Assembly (NCBI GenBank): GCA_003104895.1
Contig: PQAG01000055.1
Coordinates: 1-42,288 of the forward strand
Reading direction: 5' to 3'
Length of the DNA: 42,288 nt
Source of the DNA: Nitrosomonadales bacterium
GTDB taxonomy: Bacteria > Pseudomonadota > Gammaproteobacteria > Burkholderiales > Sulfuricellaceae
The position numbers and the translations under genes are program-made. Below, in pieces: positions 29,903-37,459 of the stretch (positions are counted from its first letter, which is position 1; every line of letters starts with the position of its first letter). Below the pieces are notes generated by a model. That model saw only the letters and a program-made list of their open reading frames with translations. It had not been told where the DNA came from and ran no database searches.

Positions 29903-30828
29903 CGTCCCAGCAGCATTCTTTCCACCGCGTCCGGGTCGCGCTCGGCGCGCAAGGCCTGGTGCAGCGCAGCGGCCTCCGGATAGGCGCCGCGCAGCATGCC
30001 CAGCCACTGCTTGAGCCGCCCCGGCGCGTGTTCCGGTGCCACCCGGCAGCGCAAGCGCCGGTAGTAATCCGCCACCCAGGGCAGCAGGGCCGGCCAGGGC
30101 ATGGCCGCTTCCCCTGTCCTGATGCGCAGCGCCAGGTCCGGGCGGACGATGGCGCCGCGCCCGATCATCACGTCGCTGCAGCCGCTGACCTGGCGGATGC
30201 TTTCCCAGTCCTGCGGCAACCACACCTCGCCGTTGGCCACCAGCGGCAATTTCACGACTTCGCGGATGCGGGCCAGCCACTCCCAGTGCGCGGGCGGGCG
30301 GTAGCCGTCGGCCCTGGTGCGGGCGTGGACGGTGAGCTCGTCGGCGCCGGCGTCCTCGATGGCGCGGGCGCAATCCAGGGTCAGCGAGGTATCTTTCAGC
30401 CCGAGGCGCATCTTGGCCGTGACGGGAACTTGCCGCGGCACAGCGCGGCGCGTGGCGGCGACGATGGTGTGAATGATTTCCGGATACTGCAGCAGGACCG
30501 CACCGCCGCCATGCCGGTTGACCATGGGGGCGGGGCAGCCGAAATTGAGGTCAATGCCAGGCGCGCCCATGGCGGCAATGGATGCGGCGTTTTCTGCCAG
30601 GCACACCGGATCGCTGCCCAGGAGCTGCACCCGAACCGGCACCCCGGCACGGGTGCGGCCGCCGTTGGCCAGCTCCGGCACGGTGCGCAGCAGCACGCGT
30701 TCTGTCAGCAGATGGTGGGTGACGCGCACGAATTCGGCGACGCACAGGTCGATGCCGCCAATGCGCGTCAATACGTCGCGCATATCCTGGTCGGCAAGGC
30801 CCTCCATCGGGGCGAGAATCAGGCGCAT
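29899..30828 (-). CDS. dusC: tRNA-dihydrouridine(16) synthase
   Basis: A flavin enzyme reducing uridine 16 in the tRNA D-loop. It has 309 residues and starts MRLILAPMEGLAD, the DusC-type N-terminus. Motifs are the proton-donor C98 in LNFGCPAPMVNRHGGGAVLL, the FMN-contact MRLGLKD, TVHARTRADGY and LVANGEVW. The subfamily assignment to DusC (not DusA or DusB) rests on length and on the APMEG/FGCPAPMVN pattern. It is encoded opposite the ccm operon and overlaps ccmI by 4 bases at the 3' ends. Confidence 0.93.
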   Translation of the reverse strand: MRLILAPMEGLADQDMRDVLTRIGGIDLCVAEFVRVTHHLLTERVLLRTVPELANGGRTRAGVPVRVQLLGSDPVCLAENAASIAAMGAPGIDLNFGCPAPMVNRHGGGAVLLQYPEIIHTIVAATRRAVPRQVPVTAKMRLGLKDTSLTLDCARAIEDAGADELTVHARTRADGYRPPAHWEWLARIREVVKLPLVANGEVWLPQDWESIRQVSGCSDVMIGRGAIVRPDLALRIRTGEAAMPWPALLPWVADYYRRLRCRVAPEHAPGRLKQWLGMLRGAYPEAAALHQALRAERDPDAVERMLLGR

Positions 30829-30864
30829 GGTGTGGTTTTGCGGTTACGGGGCGCTTATTTTAAC

Positions 30865-30930
30865 GTGAAACAGTTTTGTGAAGCGTGAAGTCACTCGCTA
30901 CGCTTTGTTTGTGAAGTGTGAAATGTGAAA
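30865..30930 (+). repeat. Heptanucleotide TGTGAAR repeat clusters
   Basis: In the dusC upstream region, GTGAA units recur on a 7-base step: 30878 and 30885 in one cluster and 30911, 30918 and 30925 in another, with a single unit at 30865. They are followed by ACTTCGACAAGCTCG, a sequence of the kind found in dispersed bacterial repeats. No gene covers this 205-bp spacer. Function unknown. Confidence 0.55.
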
Positions 30931-31033
30931 ATATCCACACTTCGACAAGCTCGCTACCCGAATTTCCATAGTTTTCCTGACCTGCCCGGCCCTTCCCGGG
31001 CTGGCTCGGAATCGTTGCCATCAGGAGTTTCTC

Positions 31034-31504
31034 ATGAAGAAGCACACAGCTCTGTTAATGATTACTGTGACGCTGCTGGGTATTTTCCCGCTTAGCTATG
31101 CATCCCAGGACGATAACGACAAGACCACGGCAAAGGAGGTTCGACAGGAAATGGCCGATGCCGCCGAGGCGATCAAGAACTACACAGCCGACAAGCGCGA
31201 CGAAGCTGCTGTGAAGCTCAGGGCCGCGCTAGTCGCCCTGGATGCCCGCATCGAAGCCATGGAGGCGCGGATTGACAAGAACTGGGATAAGATGGACAAG
31301 GTTGCCCGCGAGCAGGCGCGCAACACCCTGAAGGCGCTACGCAAGCAGCGGGTCGAGGTGGCCGAAAAGTTCGGCAGCCTTCAAAATAGCACCGCCAGCG
31401 CGTGGGAGCACATGAAGAAAGGCTTCACTGATGCCTACGAATCACTTTGCAGTGCATGGGAGAAGGCTGAGCGGGAGTACAAGGAAGAAGACAAGAAGGA
31501 GTAG
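31034..31504 (+). CDS. Secreted helical (coiled-coil) protein of unknown function
   Basis: A 156-residue protein with a clear signal peptide (MKKHTALLMITVTLLGIFP, cleavage probably after LSYAS near residue 24) and a mature part that is almost entirely charged amphipathic helix, rich in Ala, Glu and Lys (for example DARIEAMEARIDKNWDKMD). There are no catalytic motifs, and its single cysteine is at YESLCSAWEK. CAGGAG lies 8 bases upstream of the ATG. A GC hairpin (30984-31001) sits in the leader. A periplasmic or envelope-associated helical protein is inferred; I do not know a specific function. Confidence 0.8.
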   Translation: MKKHTALLMITVTLLGIFPLSYASQDDNDKTTAKEVRQEMADAAEAIKNYTADKRDEAAVKLRAALVALDARIEAMEARIDKNWDKMDKVAREQARNTLKALRKQRVEVAEKFGSLQNSTASAWEHMKKGFTDAYESLCSAWEKAEREYKEEDKKE

Positions 31505-31975
31505 GGATTCCCTGTTTGAGTTGGGTTTTTTCATTGCCCCCATTCTCGGCGCAACCGGGGTGATGGGAGTGGCCGTGGGCTTTGGCGCAACAACAGCGTC
31601 CAGTTGCGGGCCCCCTCCATCGTTTAGCCCCGGTCGAGCATCCACTGGTAGGCGCCGAAGGCCACACCACCGAATTGCCAGGACCGAGAGGAGAACGCGC
31701 TCGATCATCAGCCGGTTGAAGATGTCTTCTGCCGGCAGGCGAGGTGGGTGCTTATGCCCATAGTCCGCCGTCGCAGCACCGATTGCACTTTCGATCTTCA
31801 ACCGCCATTACTGGCGATGAAGCTGCCATCAACCAGGCCGGGAGCAAGAAGTAGCGGAGCCCTCGCCAGTTGAAATGATGCTGGCCATATTCGCATTCTC
31901 ATTTCTGTGGCCCTTGTCATGATTATTGAGGCCCTGCACTTTCGGATCAGCGCAGGGTAACCCGGCATTCCACTA
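31505..31975 (-). other. Decayed stretch without an intact gene
   Basis: No intact reading frame with a plausible start is seen in these 470 bases. The - strand carries the P-type ATPase fragment described separately. Further upstream on the same strand (about 31820-31890) another frame reads HHFNWRGLRYFLLPAWLMA, which looks like a broken membrane-protein piece (tentatively DUF599-like) interrupted by stops. The region appears to be relics of lost genes. Confidence 0.5.
31585..31750 (-). pseudogene. Remnant of a P-type cation ATPase C-terminal region
   Basis: On the - strand one frame reads HPPRLPAEDIFNRLMIERV LLS (about 31750-31680) and a second frame, shifted by one base, continues GGVAFGAYQWMLDRG (31671-31627), then a TAA stop, then TMEGARNWTLLL in the same frame. 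This is the order found after the catalytic core of calcium/cation P-type ATPases (PPR-x-P-x-x-x-IF-x-RLMIER, then a membrane helix, then ARN-x-LLL). A frameshift plus a nonsense codon, and no ATPase core on either side, show it is a dead fragment of about 55 residues. Confidence 0.7.
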
Positions 31976-32617
31976 CTACTTGCAGCGTCCGATCGAACCG
32001 ATCCCGCAAGTCCGTCCGTCGGACCAGACAGCGCCCTTGAGCAATGCGCCGTGGAGCCGGATATTGGTCAATTTTGCGCCGGCGAGATTGGCCTTTTTGA
32101 GATTCGCCATGCCGAGATGCGCGCCTTCCAGATCGGCGCTTTGCAGCTGCGCATTTTCCAGATCGGCGCCGGACAGCTCGGCATGCCTCAGCCTGGCACC
32201 TTCCAGCTTGGCGCCCTCAAGGTCGGCCAGCCTGAGATCGGCCCTGACCAGCCCGGTGCCCTTGAGGGTGGCGCGCTCCAGATTGGCAGATTCGAGGTGG
32301 GCATAATCCAGATCGGCGCCATCGAGATTCGCTTCGCGCAGGTCAGATTGCTGCAGACTGGCATAACGCATGCGCGTGCTTTTGAAATTTGCCCCCTTGA
32401 GGGATGCGCCCCGGAGGTTGGCATGTTCCAGATTGGCGCCCTCGAAATCGGAGCCATCGAGCTGGGCGCCACGCAAATCGGCCCACTTCAGGTCGGCGTC
32501 CTTGCATTGAGGCGCGGACGCTTTCCAGCAATCGGACGCAGCTTGGGCCTTGCCATGGATCAACAAGCCCGCCAGCGCCAATAGCCAGAAACGATATCCT
32601 GCCGATTTTTTTCTCAT
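31976..32617 (-). CDS. Exported pentapeptide-repeat protein
   Basis: A 213-residue protein: a signal peptide (MRKKSAGYRFWLLALAGLLI, cleavage near AQA-A, about residue 27), a short Cys-containing segment (SDCWKASAPQCKDADLKW), then about 30 tandem A(D/N)LxX pentapeptides (about 45-195), forming a right-handed quadrilateral beta-helix, and a short Cys-containing tail (GRTCGIGSIGRCK). AAGGAG lies 8 bases before the ATG at 32617; longer frames upstream lack such a site. The family is diverse (gyrase protection, scaffolds); export to the periplasm argues against a gyrase role. No partner is evident. Confidence 0.88.
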   Translation of the reverse strand: MRKKSAGYRFWLLALAGLLIHGKAQAASDCWKASAPQCKDADLKWADLRGAQLDGSDFEGANLEHANLRGASLKGANFKSTRMRYASLQQSDLREANLDGADLDYAHLESANLERATLKGTGLVRADLRLADLEGAKLEGARLRHAELSGADLENAQLQSADLEGAHLGMANLKKANLAGAKLTNIRLHGALLKGAVWSDGRTCGIGSIGRCK

Positions 32618-32673
32618 TTCGTATTCTCCTTGTTGATTTTCTCTCTCCTGCTTTTCCCCCGGAACACCACAGC

Positions 32674-34014
32674 TCACAAATAGCGCAGCCAAAAATAAGC
32701 ACTGCTCACCGCAATGCTCGCCAGCATCAGCGGGAAGGCCATGAGCATGAAGGGCAGGAAACGGATCGGCTGGCCGGCGCGCTCGGCGAAGCCGGCCACC
32801 ACCAGGTTGGCGCTCGCCCCCACCAGGCTGCCGTTGCCGCCCAGGCAGGCACCCAGCGCCAGCGACCACCACAGGGTGTTGATGTTTTCAGCGCCGAAGG
32901 CTGGTGCCATGCTGTGGATCACCGGGATCATGGTGGCGACAAAGGGAATGTTGTCCACCAGCGCCGAGGCCACCGCCGACACCCACAGGATGATGAAGGA
33001 GGTGGCAGCGAAATCGCCGCCGGTCAGCGCCATCAGTTGCTGCGCCAGCAGCTTGAGGGCGCCGGCCTTTTCCACGCCCGCCACCACCACGAACAGGCCG
33101 ACGAAGAAAAAGATCGTGACCCATTCCACCTCGGCGAAGCTGCGCTGTACCTGGTGCGACTGATCTTCGCCATGCTGGTCCCAGACCCGCAGCAGCAACA
33201 GCAGTGCCGCACCGAACATGGCGATGGTGGCTGGTTCCTGCTTGACGGCGTGAGCCAGCATGAAGCCCAGGATGACCAGCGCGATCACCGCCAGGGACTG
33301 CTTTAGAAGGCGCGGGTCGGTAATCGCCTGATCCGCGTCGAAAGCCATCACCTGGGCGCGGTCTTCCGGTGCGGCGTAGAGTTTTCTGCCCCAGATCAGG
33401 TAAAAAGGGACCAGCGTTAGGATGAAAACCGCGCCCGCCAGCGGCGCGAGGTTGAACAGGAAGTCGTTGAATCCGAGCCCGGTCGCGGAGCCGATCATGA
33501 TGTTGGGCGGATCGCCGATCAAGGTGGCGCTGCCGCCGATGTTGGAGGCGAAGATCAGAGCGAACAGGTAAGGGTAAGGCTTGAGCTTGAGGGCGTCGGT
33601 GATAAGCAGCGTTACCGGGGCAATCAGCAGCACCGTGGTGACGTTGTCGAGCAGGGCGGAAAACAGCGCTGTCACCACCGAGAGCATCACCATCAGCCCC
33701 CAGGGATCGGCCTTGACCGCCTTGGCCGCAACCACTGCCACGTACTGGAACACGCCACTTTTCTGTGTGATGGCGACGATCACCATCATCCCCGTCAACA
33801 GTCCGATGGTGTTGAGGTCGATGCCGGCGAAGGCCTCGCTTTGGTGCAGCACACCAGAGAAGATCATCAGCCCCGCGCCGAGCAGGGCGACGATGGCGCG
33901 GTTGATTTTCTCGGTGACGATGACGGCGTAGGTAAGAACAAAGATGGCGAGCGAGACCAGCAGCGGGCTCAGGCCGAACAATACTTGCGTTGCGCTGGCA
34001 GCGGCACCGTGCAT
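32674..34014 (-). CDS. ArsB/NhaD-family ion transporter
   Basis: A 446-residue inner-membrane transporter of the ion-transporter superfamily, with about 11-12 membrane helices. Two inverted-repeat signatures are visible: SALLDNVTTVLLIAPV with SNIGGSATLIGDPPNIMIG in the first half, and SALVDNIPFVATMIPV with ACLGGNGSLVGASANLVV in the second. The substrate is not determined: Na+/H+ antiport (NhaD-like), arsenite (ArsB-like) and organic anion (P-protein-like) relatives share these motifs. No arsenic genes are nearby, so an ion/proton role is favoured. It starts one base after the CBS-domain gene stop, so that protein probably gates it. Confidence 0.88.
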   Translation of the reverse strand: MHGAAASATQVLFGLSPLLVSLAIFVLTYAVIVTEKINRAIVALLGAGLMIFSGVLHQSEAFAGIDLNTIGLLTGMMVIVAITQKSGVFQYVAVVAAKAVKADPWGLMVMLSVVTALFSALLDNVTTVLLIAPVTLLITDALKLKPYPYLFALIFASNIGGSATLIGDPPNIMIGSATGLGFNDFLFNLAPLAGAVFILTLVPFYLIWGRKLYAAPEDRAQVMAFDADQAITDPRLLKQSLAVIALVILGFMLAHAVKQEPATIAMFGAALLLLLRVWDQHGEDQSHQVQRSFAEVEWVTIFFFVGLFVVVAGVEKAGALKLLAQQLMALTGGDFAATSFIILWVSAVASALVDNIPFVATMIPVIHSMAPAFGAENINTLWWSLALGACLGGNGSLVGASANLVVAGFAERAGQPIRFLPFMLMAFPLMLASIAVSSAYFWLRYL

Positions 34015-34015
34015 G

Positions 34016-34477
34016 TCAGACCCCCGCCTGTTGCGCGAGATGGGCGAGCAGCGCGCGGCGGCTCAGCATGCCGCGCAGTTTGCCGTCCGCGCCCACCACC
34101 GGCAACGGCGCGGTGCTGTTGGTGAGCAGCAGCGCCGCCTCCAGCAGCGGGCAATCCTCGTCCAGCAGCGGGACATCCTTCTTGGCGAATTCTCCTGCCG
34201 TCAGGCCCTCCAGATCATGCAGCCGGCTGGTCAGCATGCGCTCGGCATCGCCGGCGAAACGGAGGTCGGACAAGCCTCCTGCCGCCCGTGCGCTGGCCGG
34301 GATCAGCGCCCGCAGCACGGAGTTGGTGCTGACGATGCCTGAAAAATTACCGTTGCCGTCGCACAAGGGCACATGGTTGATCTGCTTCTCCAACATCAGT
34401 TTGAGTGCTTCCATCAAGTTGGACTCGGGCCGAAGGCAAACGCTGGGCGGGCAAATGGGGATGGCCTTGATCGACAT
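34016..34477 (-). CDS. Tandem CBS-domain protein
   Basis: A 153-residue cytoplasmic protein with two CBS motifs (about 6-65: LMEALKLMLEKQINHVPLCD, GNFSGIVSTNSVLRAL; and about 90-150: LLEAALLLTNSTAPLPVVGA, KLRGMLSRRALLAHL). CBS pairs bind adenosine nucleotides and often regulate transporters. The ATG at 34477 has CCGGAG five bases upstream. A longer frame extends to 34714 but has no such site. With one base to the transporter gene, the pair is probably one functional unit. Confidence 0.88.
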   Translation of the reverse strand: MSIKAIPICPPSVCLRPESNLMEALKLMLEKQINHVPLCDGNGNFSGIVSTNSVLRALIPASARAAGGLSDLRFAGDAERMLTSRLHDLEGLTAGEFAKKDVPLLDEDCPLLEAALLLTNSTAPLPVVGADGKLRGMLSRRALLAHLAQQAGV

Positions 34478-34552
34478 ATTTTCTCCGGAGTTAGGGGAAA
34501 GGGGATTGCCTCGAGTCAATTCAAATGATAGTGGAATGGACCTGGCAAATGG

Positions 34553-34574
34553 AAAAAACCGGCGGGAGCGGTTT
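34553..34574 (-). terminator. Intrinsic terminator downstream of lapA
   Basis: On the - strand a 6-bp stem AAACCG / CGGTTT (loop CTCCCGC) is followed by a run of T (complement of AAAAAA at 34553-34558). It lies about 100 bases past the lapA stop codon and before the CBS gene, separating the two transcripts. Confidence 0.65.
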
Positions 34575-34673
34575 CGGCGACACCGAGGTGTTCCTGCATT
34601 GTTCGAGGCCATGCATGAAGCGTTTTCCTTCAAGGCTATCCGCATAGATTGAGGATGGTGAGACCTGACCGTG

Positions 34674-35027
34674 CTAGCGGTGATGAGATGTCCCTTCAGG
34701 TGACGCAGGATCAAGCACTGGAGAGCTGTTGTTCTGATCCGCCTTCAAGGACTCGGCCAGTTTTTTCTCAAGCGCGTTATGCGCCTTCTCCAACTCCTCT
34801 ATGCGTTTCTGCTGCTTGGCTAGTGTCCAATGCCGCCGCAATGTCGATGGGGCCGAGACTAGCGCGAAGATGATGCCGCCAAGCGCCAGCGCGATCAGCA
34901 ACACCATGGCAAGGGAGCTGTCGAGGCGCCAAAGCAGAAAATTGACCGTTACGGGCACGTTGTTCTGTAGGGCGAACATGACGCCGCCTATGGAAAAAAG
35001 TATCGCTACGATGGTGAGAAGTTGCAT
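34674..35027 (-). CDS. lapA: LapA-domain inner-membrane protein
   Basis: A 117-residue protein with two membrane helices (about 3-20 and 39-60), the LapA/YciS hallmark ALQNNVPVTVNFLLWRLDSSLAMVLL, and a C-terminal cytoplasmic coiled coil (about 68-97). YciS/LapA-type proteins work with LapB in lipopolysaccharide control in enterobacteria; the role here, without lapB nearby, is uncertain. AAGGAATAACC precedes the ATG. A perfect TATAAT (- strand, 35068-35063) lies 35 bases upstream of the ATG. Confidence 0.85.
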   Translation of the reverse strand: MQLLTIVAILFSIGGVMFALQNNVPVTVNFLLWRLDSSLAMVLLIALALGGIIFALVSAPSTLRRHWTLAKQQKRIEELEKAHNALEKKLAESLKADQNNSSPVLDPASPEGTSHHR

Positions 35028-35073
35028 GGTTATTCCTTTTCCAGAAGGTTCTGAAATGAATTATTATACAAAA

Positions 35074-35088
35074 TATTATTGAATAATA
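35074..35088. promoter_or_regulatory. Perfect AT palindrome in the lapA / DUF389 divergent spacer
   Basis: TATTATT-G-AATAATA is a 15-bp perfect inverted repeat in an AT-only island in otherwise GC-rich DNA. It lies directly upstream of the lapA TATAAT box (between its -10 and -35) and just before the first ATG of the DUF389 gene. MarR-family regulators bind such palindromes, and a marR gene is encoded in the DUF389 unit. Operator status is inferred. Confidence 0.45.
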
Positions 35089-35096
35089 ATAAAATA

Positions 35097-36824
35097 ATGT
35101 ATTTTTCAAACCTTGATATCCACCTACACATGAACACCACAAACCAAGAGCAAACAGTTTCCGGGAACATCTCCGTAGCTCAAGGCCGGATAACCAGGCT
35201 ATTCATGTTCTGGTGGCGCCGGCACATGCGCGATCTGGAGCGGGATGCCACCAACGAGCAGGTAAATGAGGATGGAGGCCTGAGTTACGCCTACGCATTC
35301 CTGGTCGTGACCTCTTGCGGCATCGCCACTTTAGGCCTCATGCTGAATTCGGCAGCAGTGATTATCGGCGCCATGCTGGTGGCCCCCCTCATGGGGCCAA
35401 TCGTGCTGCTGGGTTTTGCCATCGCCGAAACCGATGTGGAGAAGGCCATCCGCAGCGCGAAGGCCTTGGCGGTGGGGGTGGCAGCGGCTCTGACCATATC
35501 CGTCATTATTGTCAAACTCTCGCCCTACATTCCACCCACGCCGGAGATCCTGGCGCGCACCAACCCCAACCTGTTCGATCTGCTGGTGGCGGTGCTTTCC
35601 GGCATGGTGGCAGGCTATGCTGTGACCCACCGCAAGATCGGCACCGTTGCCGGCGTGGCCATTGCTACTGCCTTGATGCCGCCGCTGGCCGCTTCCGGTT
35701 ATGGGCTGGCGATGGGCGACTTGAACATCTTCCAGGGTGCCTTTTTTCTGTTTCTCACCAATATGCTGGCCATTGCCCTCACCGTGGCCGGCATGGCCAC
35801 TTGGTATGGTTTCGGCAACCTGCGCACGCCCAAGCACCTGATCTGGGAGACAGTGCTCGCGGCGATGATCCTGGTAGTGCTCTCCATCCCGCTGGTCAGG
35901 ACCCTGAATGAAAGCGTTGCCAAGACCATGACTGTGAATGAAGTCGAGAGCGTTTTGAGGCAAGGTTTCAAGATCGAAGGCGCCAGTCTGGACAAATTGA
36001 ATGTGCAAATGGTTGAAGGCAAGCCGGTGCAGGTCAGCGCTGTGGTGTTCACCCGGGAATTCGACAAGGGCGCCCATGACCGCCTGTTGCCTCAATTGCG
36101 CGAGCGTCTCGGCCGTCCAGTGGAGTTTTCCCTCGATCAGGTGGTGCTGGGGGATAGCCTGTTACTGGCAGGCGCGGGAAAATCGGTCATTGCCAACCCG
36201 GTGGGGCAGAATTTGCAGCCCAACCTGCCCTTGAGCGACGCGCAATTGCTGGTGCGGCATCTGCGCGAGGTGCTGCCTTTGCCCTTGACTTTGTCGGAGA
36301 TAAATGCCAATGCCAAGGTCGCCAAGCTGCAGGTCGCACCAGCTTATGTCGGCAGCCTGGACACCCTGCGGCAAATGGAGGCAAGCCTGCAAAACCGCTA
36401 CCCCGCCTGGCAAATCGCCATCATCCCGCCCATGCGTTCATTGCCCGAGATTCGCTTCCAGTATGGATCCACGGAGCTGACCGAAGGTGGGCAGCCAGCG
36501 CTGCAGACTTCGCTGTGGACGCTTAAGCGCTGGCAGGTGAGTAGCGTGCGGGTGACTGGCGGGGCAAGCTTGCAGGAAAACGGCCGCAAGACCTCCTCCA
36601 TGGCGCGCCAGCGAGCCGAGCTGATCGCCAGCCAGCTGCGCGCGGCTGGCCTTGTGGCAGAAGCGGCCTCTGTCTACCCGGCAGCCGAGCAGAAAGCGCT
36701 GGAAAAGGAGCAGGGCATTGCAGCCTGGCGCGTCGCGCGTATCCAGCCCATCCTGGAGGGCATGGAAGCAGTGGGAGGCCGCGATGCTCCAGGCGTCACG
36801 ACCGACACCCAGCGAAACCAGTAA
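35097..36824 (+). CDS. DUF389 membrane protein with long C-terminal extension
   Basis: The 575-residue protein has an N-terminal membrane domain (about 60-275) with six or so helices, including the family motif LNSAAVIIGAMLVAPLMGPI and GTVAGVAIATALMPPLAASG, that places it in the DUF389/TIGR00341 group. The function of that group is unknown, perhaps transport. A C-terminal soluble part (about 280-570) includes a BON-like segment (DKLNVQMVEGKPVQVSAVV) and an OmpA-like segment near the end (RQRAELIASQLRAAGLV). Start is uncertain: ATG 35097 or ATG 35130, neither with a good ribosome site. It is followed by marR after 14 bases. Confidence 0.8.
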   Translation: MYFSNLDIHLHMNTTNQEQTVSGNISVAQGRITRLFMFWWRRHMRDLERDATNEQVNEDGGLSYAYAFLVVTSCGIATLGLMLNSAAVIIGAMLVAPLMGPIVLLGFAIAETDVEKAIRSAKALAVGVAAALTISVIIVKLSPYIPPTPEILARTNPNLFDLLVAVLSGMVAGYAVTHRKIGTVAGVAIATALMPPLAASGYGLAMGDLNIFQGAFFLFLTNMLAIALTVAGMATWYGFGNLRTPKHLIWETVLAAMILVVLSIPLVRTLNESVAKTMTVNEVESVLRQGFKIEGASLDKLNVQMVEGKPVQVSAVVFTREFDKGAHDRLLPQLRERLGRPVEFSLDQVVLGDSLLLAGAGKSVIANPVGQNLQPNLPLSDAQLLVRHLREVLPLPLTLSEINANAKVAKLQVAPAYVGSLDTLRQMEASLQNRYPAWQIAIIPPMRSLPEIRFQYGSTELTEGGQPALQTSLWTLKRWQVSSVRVTGGASLQENGRKTSSMARQRAELIASQLRAAGLVAEAASVYPAAEQKALEKEQGIAAWRVARIQPILEGMEAVGGRDAPGVTTDTQRNQ

Positions 36825-36838
36825 TCCGCAGCAAGGAC

Positions 36839-37330
36839 ATGAACATGAGCACATCGCTCGCCACTGAAACCCTGAAACAGTTTCGCATCATCATCGCTGC
36901 CGCACGCCATCACTTCCGCGACTTGGAATCCACTTGCGGCATCTCCGGAGCCCAGCTCTGGATCCTCTCCGCCATCGCCGAAACCCCGGGCATCACTGTC
37001 TCCCAGCTGAGTGAAACCCTGTCTGTGCACGTCTCCACTGCCAGCAATATGCTGGACAAGCTGGCCAGGTCCGGACTGCTGGAACGCTTACGCAGCGAAG
37101 AAGACCGTCGCGTGGTGAACCTTCGCCTGACCGAAAATGGCCAGGCCGTACTTGATCGTGCGCCCAAGCCCTTTACCGGGCTGGTGCCCTATGCCCTGGA
37201 AAAATTGCCTGAAAAGACGCTGGCCCGGCTGCATGAAGACTTGAACCTGCTGATCCAGCAAATGAACTACACTGATTACAGCGCTTCCAGCAAACCGCTT
37301 TCTACCCTGTTGCGACGAGATGCATCATGA
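36839..37330 (+). CDS. MarR-family transcriptional regulator
   Basis: A 163-residue winged-helix regulator. The DNA-binding region is seen in ISGAQLWILSAIAETPGITVSQLSE, STASNMLDKLARSGLLERLRS and the wing EEDRRVVNLRLTENG. N- and C-terminal helices would make the dimer. ATG 36839 or ATG 36845 could be the start, as AAGGA is better spaced for the latter. It likely controls its own DUF389-marR unit and perhaps lapA through the palindrome at 35074. No ligand can be predicted. Confidence 0.9.
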   Translation: MNMSTSLATETLKQFRIIIAAARHHFRDLESTCGISGAQLWILSAIAETPGITVSQLSETLSVHVSTASNMLDKLARSGLLERLRSEEDRRVVNLRLTENGQAVLDRAPKPFTGLVPYALEKLPEKTLARLHEDLNLLIQQMNYTDYSASSKPLSTLLRRDAS

Positions 37331-37459
37331 ACCATTTGGAAATGGAGCCTGGTCCTTGCTGGTGCTGGGCCAAGGAGTAGAGTCCTCCAACGGTCCGGAC
37401 TTCAGCGCCCTGCTGGCAGTAAATATTCTACACATTCAGCTTCGACATCCACACCACCA

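Noticed and set aside
31442..31801. 119-codon frame on the - strand as an intact gene
   Set aside because: Only its middle resembles a P-type ATPase, the homology jumps to another frame at about 31675, and the tail is antisense to the end of the secreted helical protein. It is treated as a pseudogene fragment.
32617..32872. N-terminal extension of the pentapeptide-repeat protein
   Set aside because: The extension is antisense-like sequence over the transporter gene's 3' end, and the ATG at 32617 has a strong ribosome site followed by a signal peptide.
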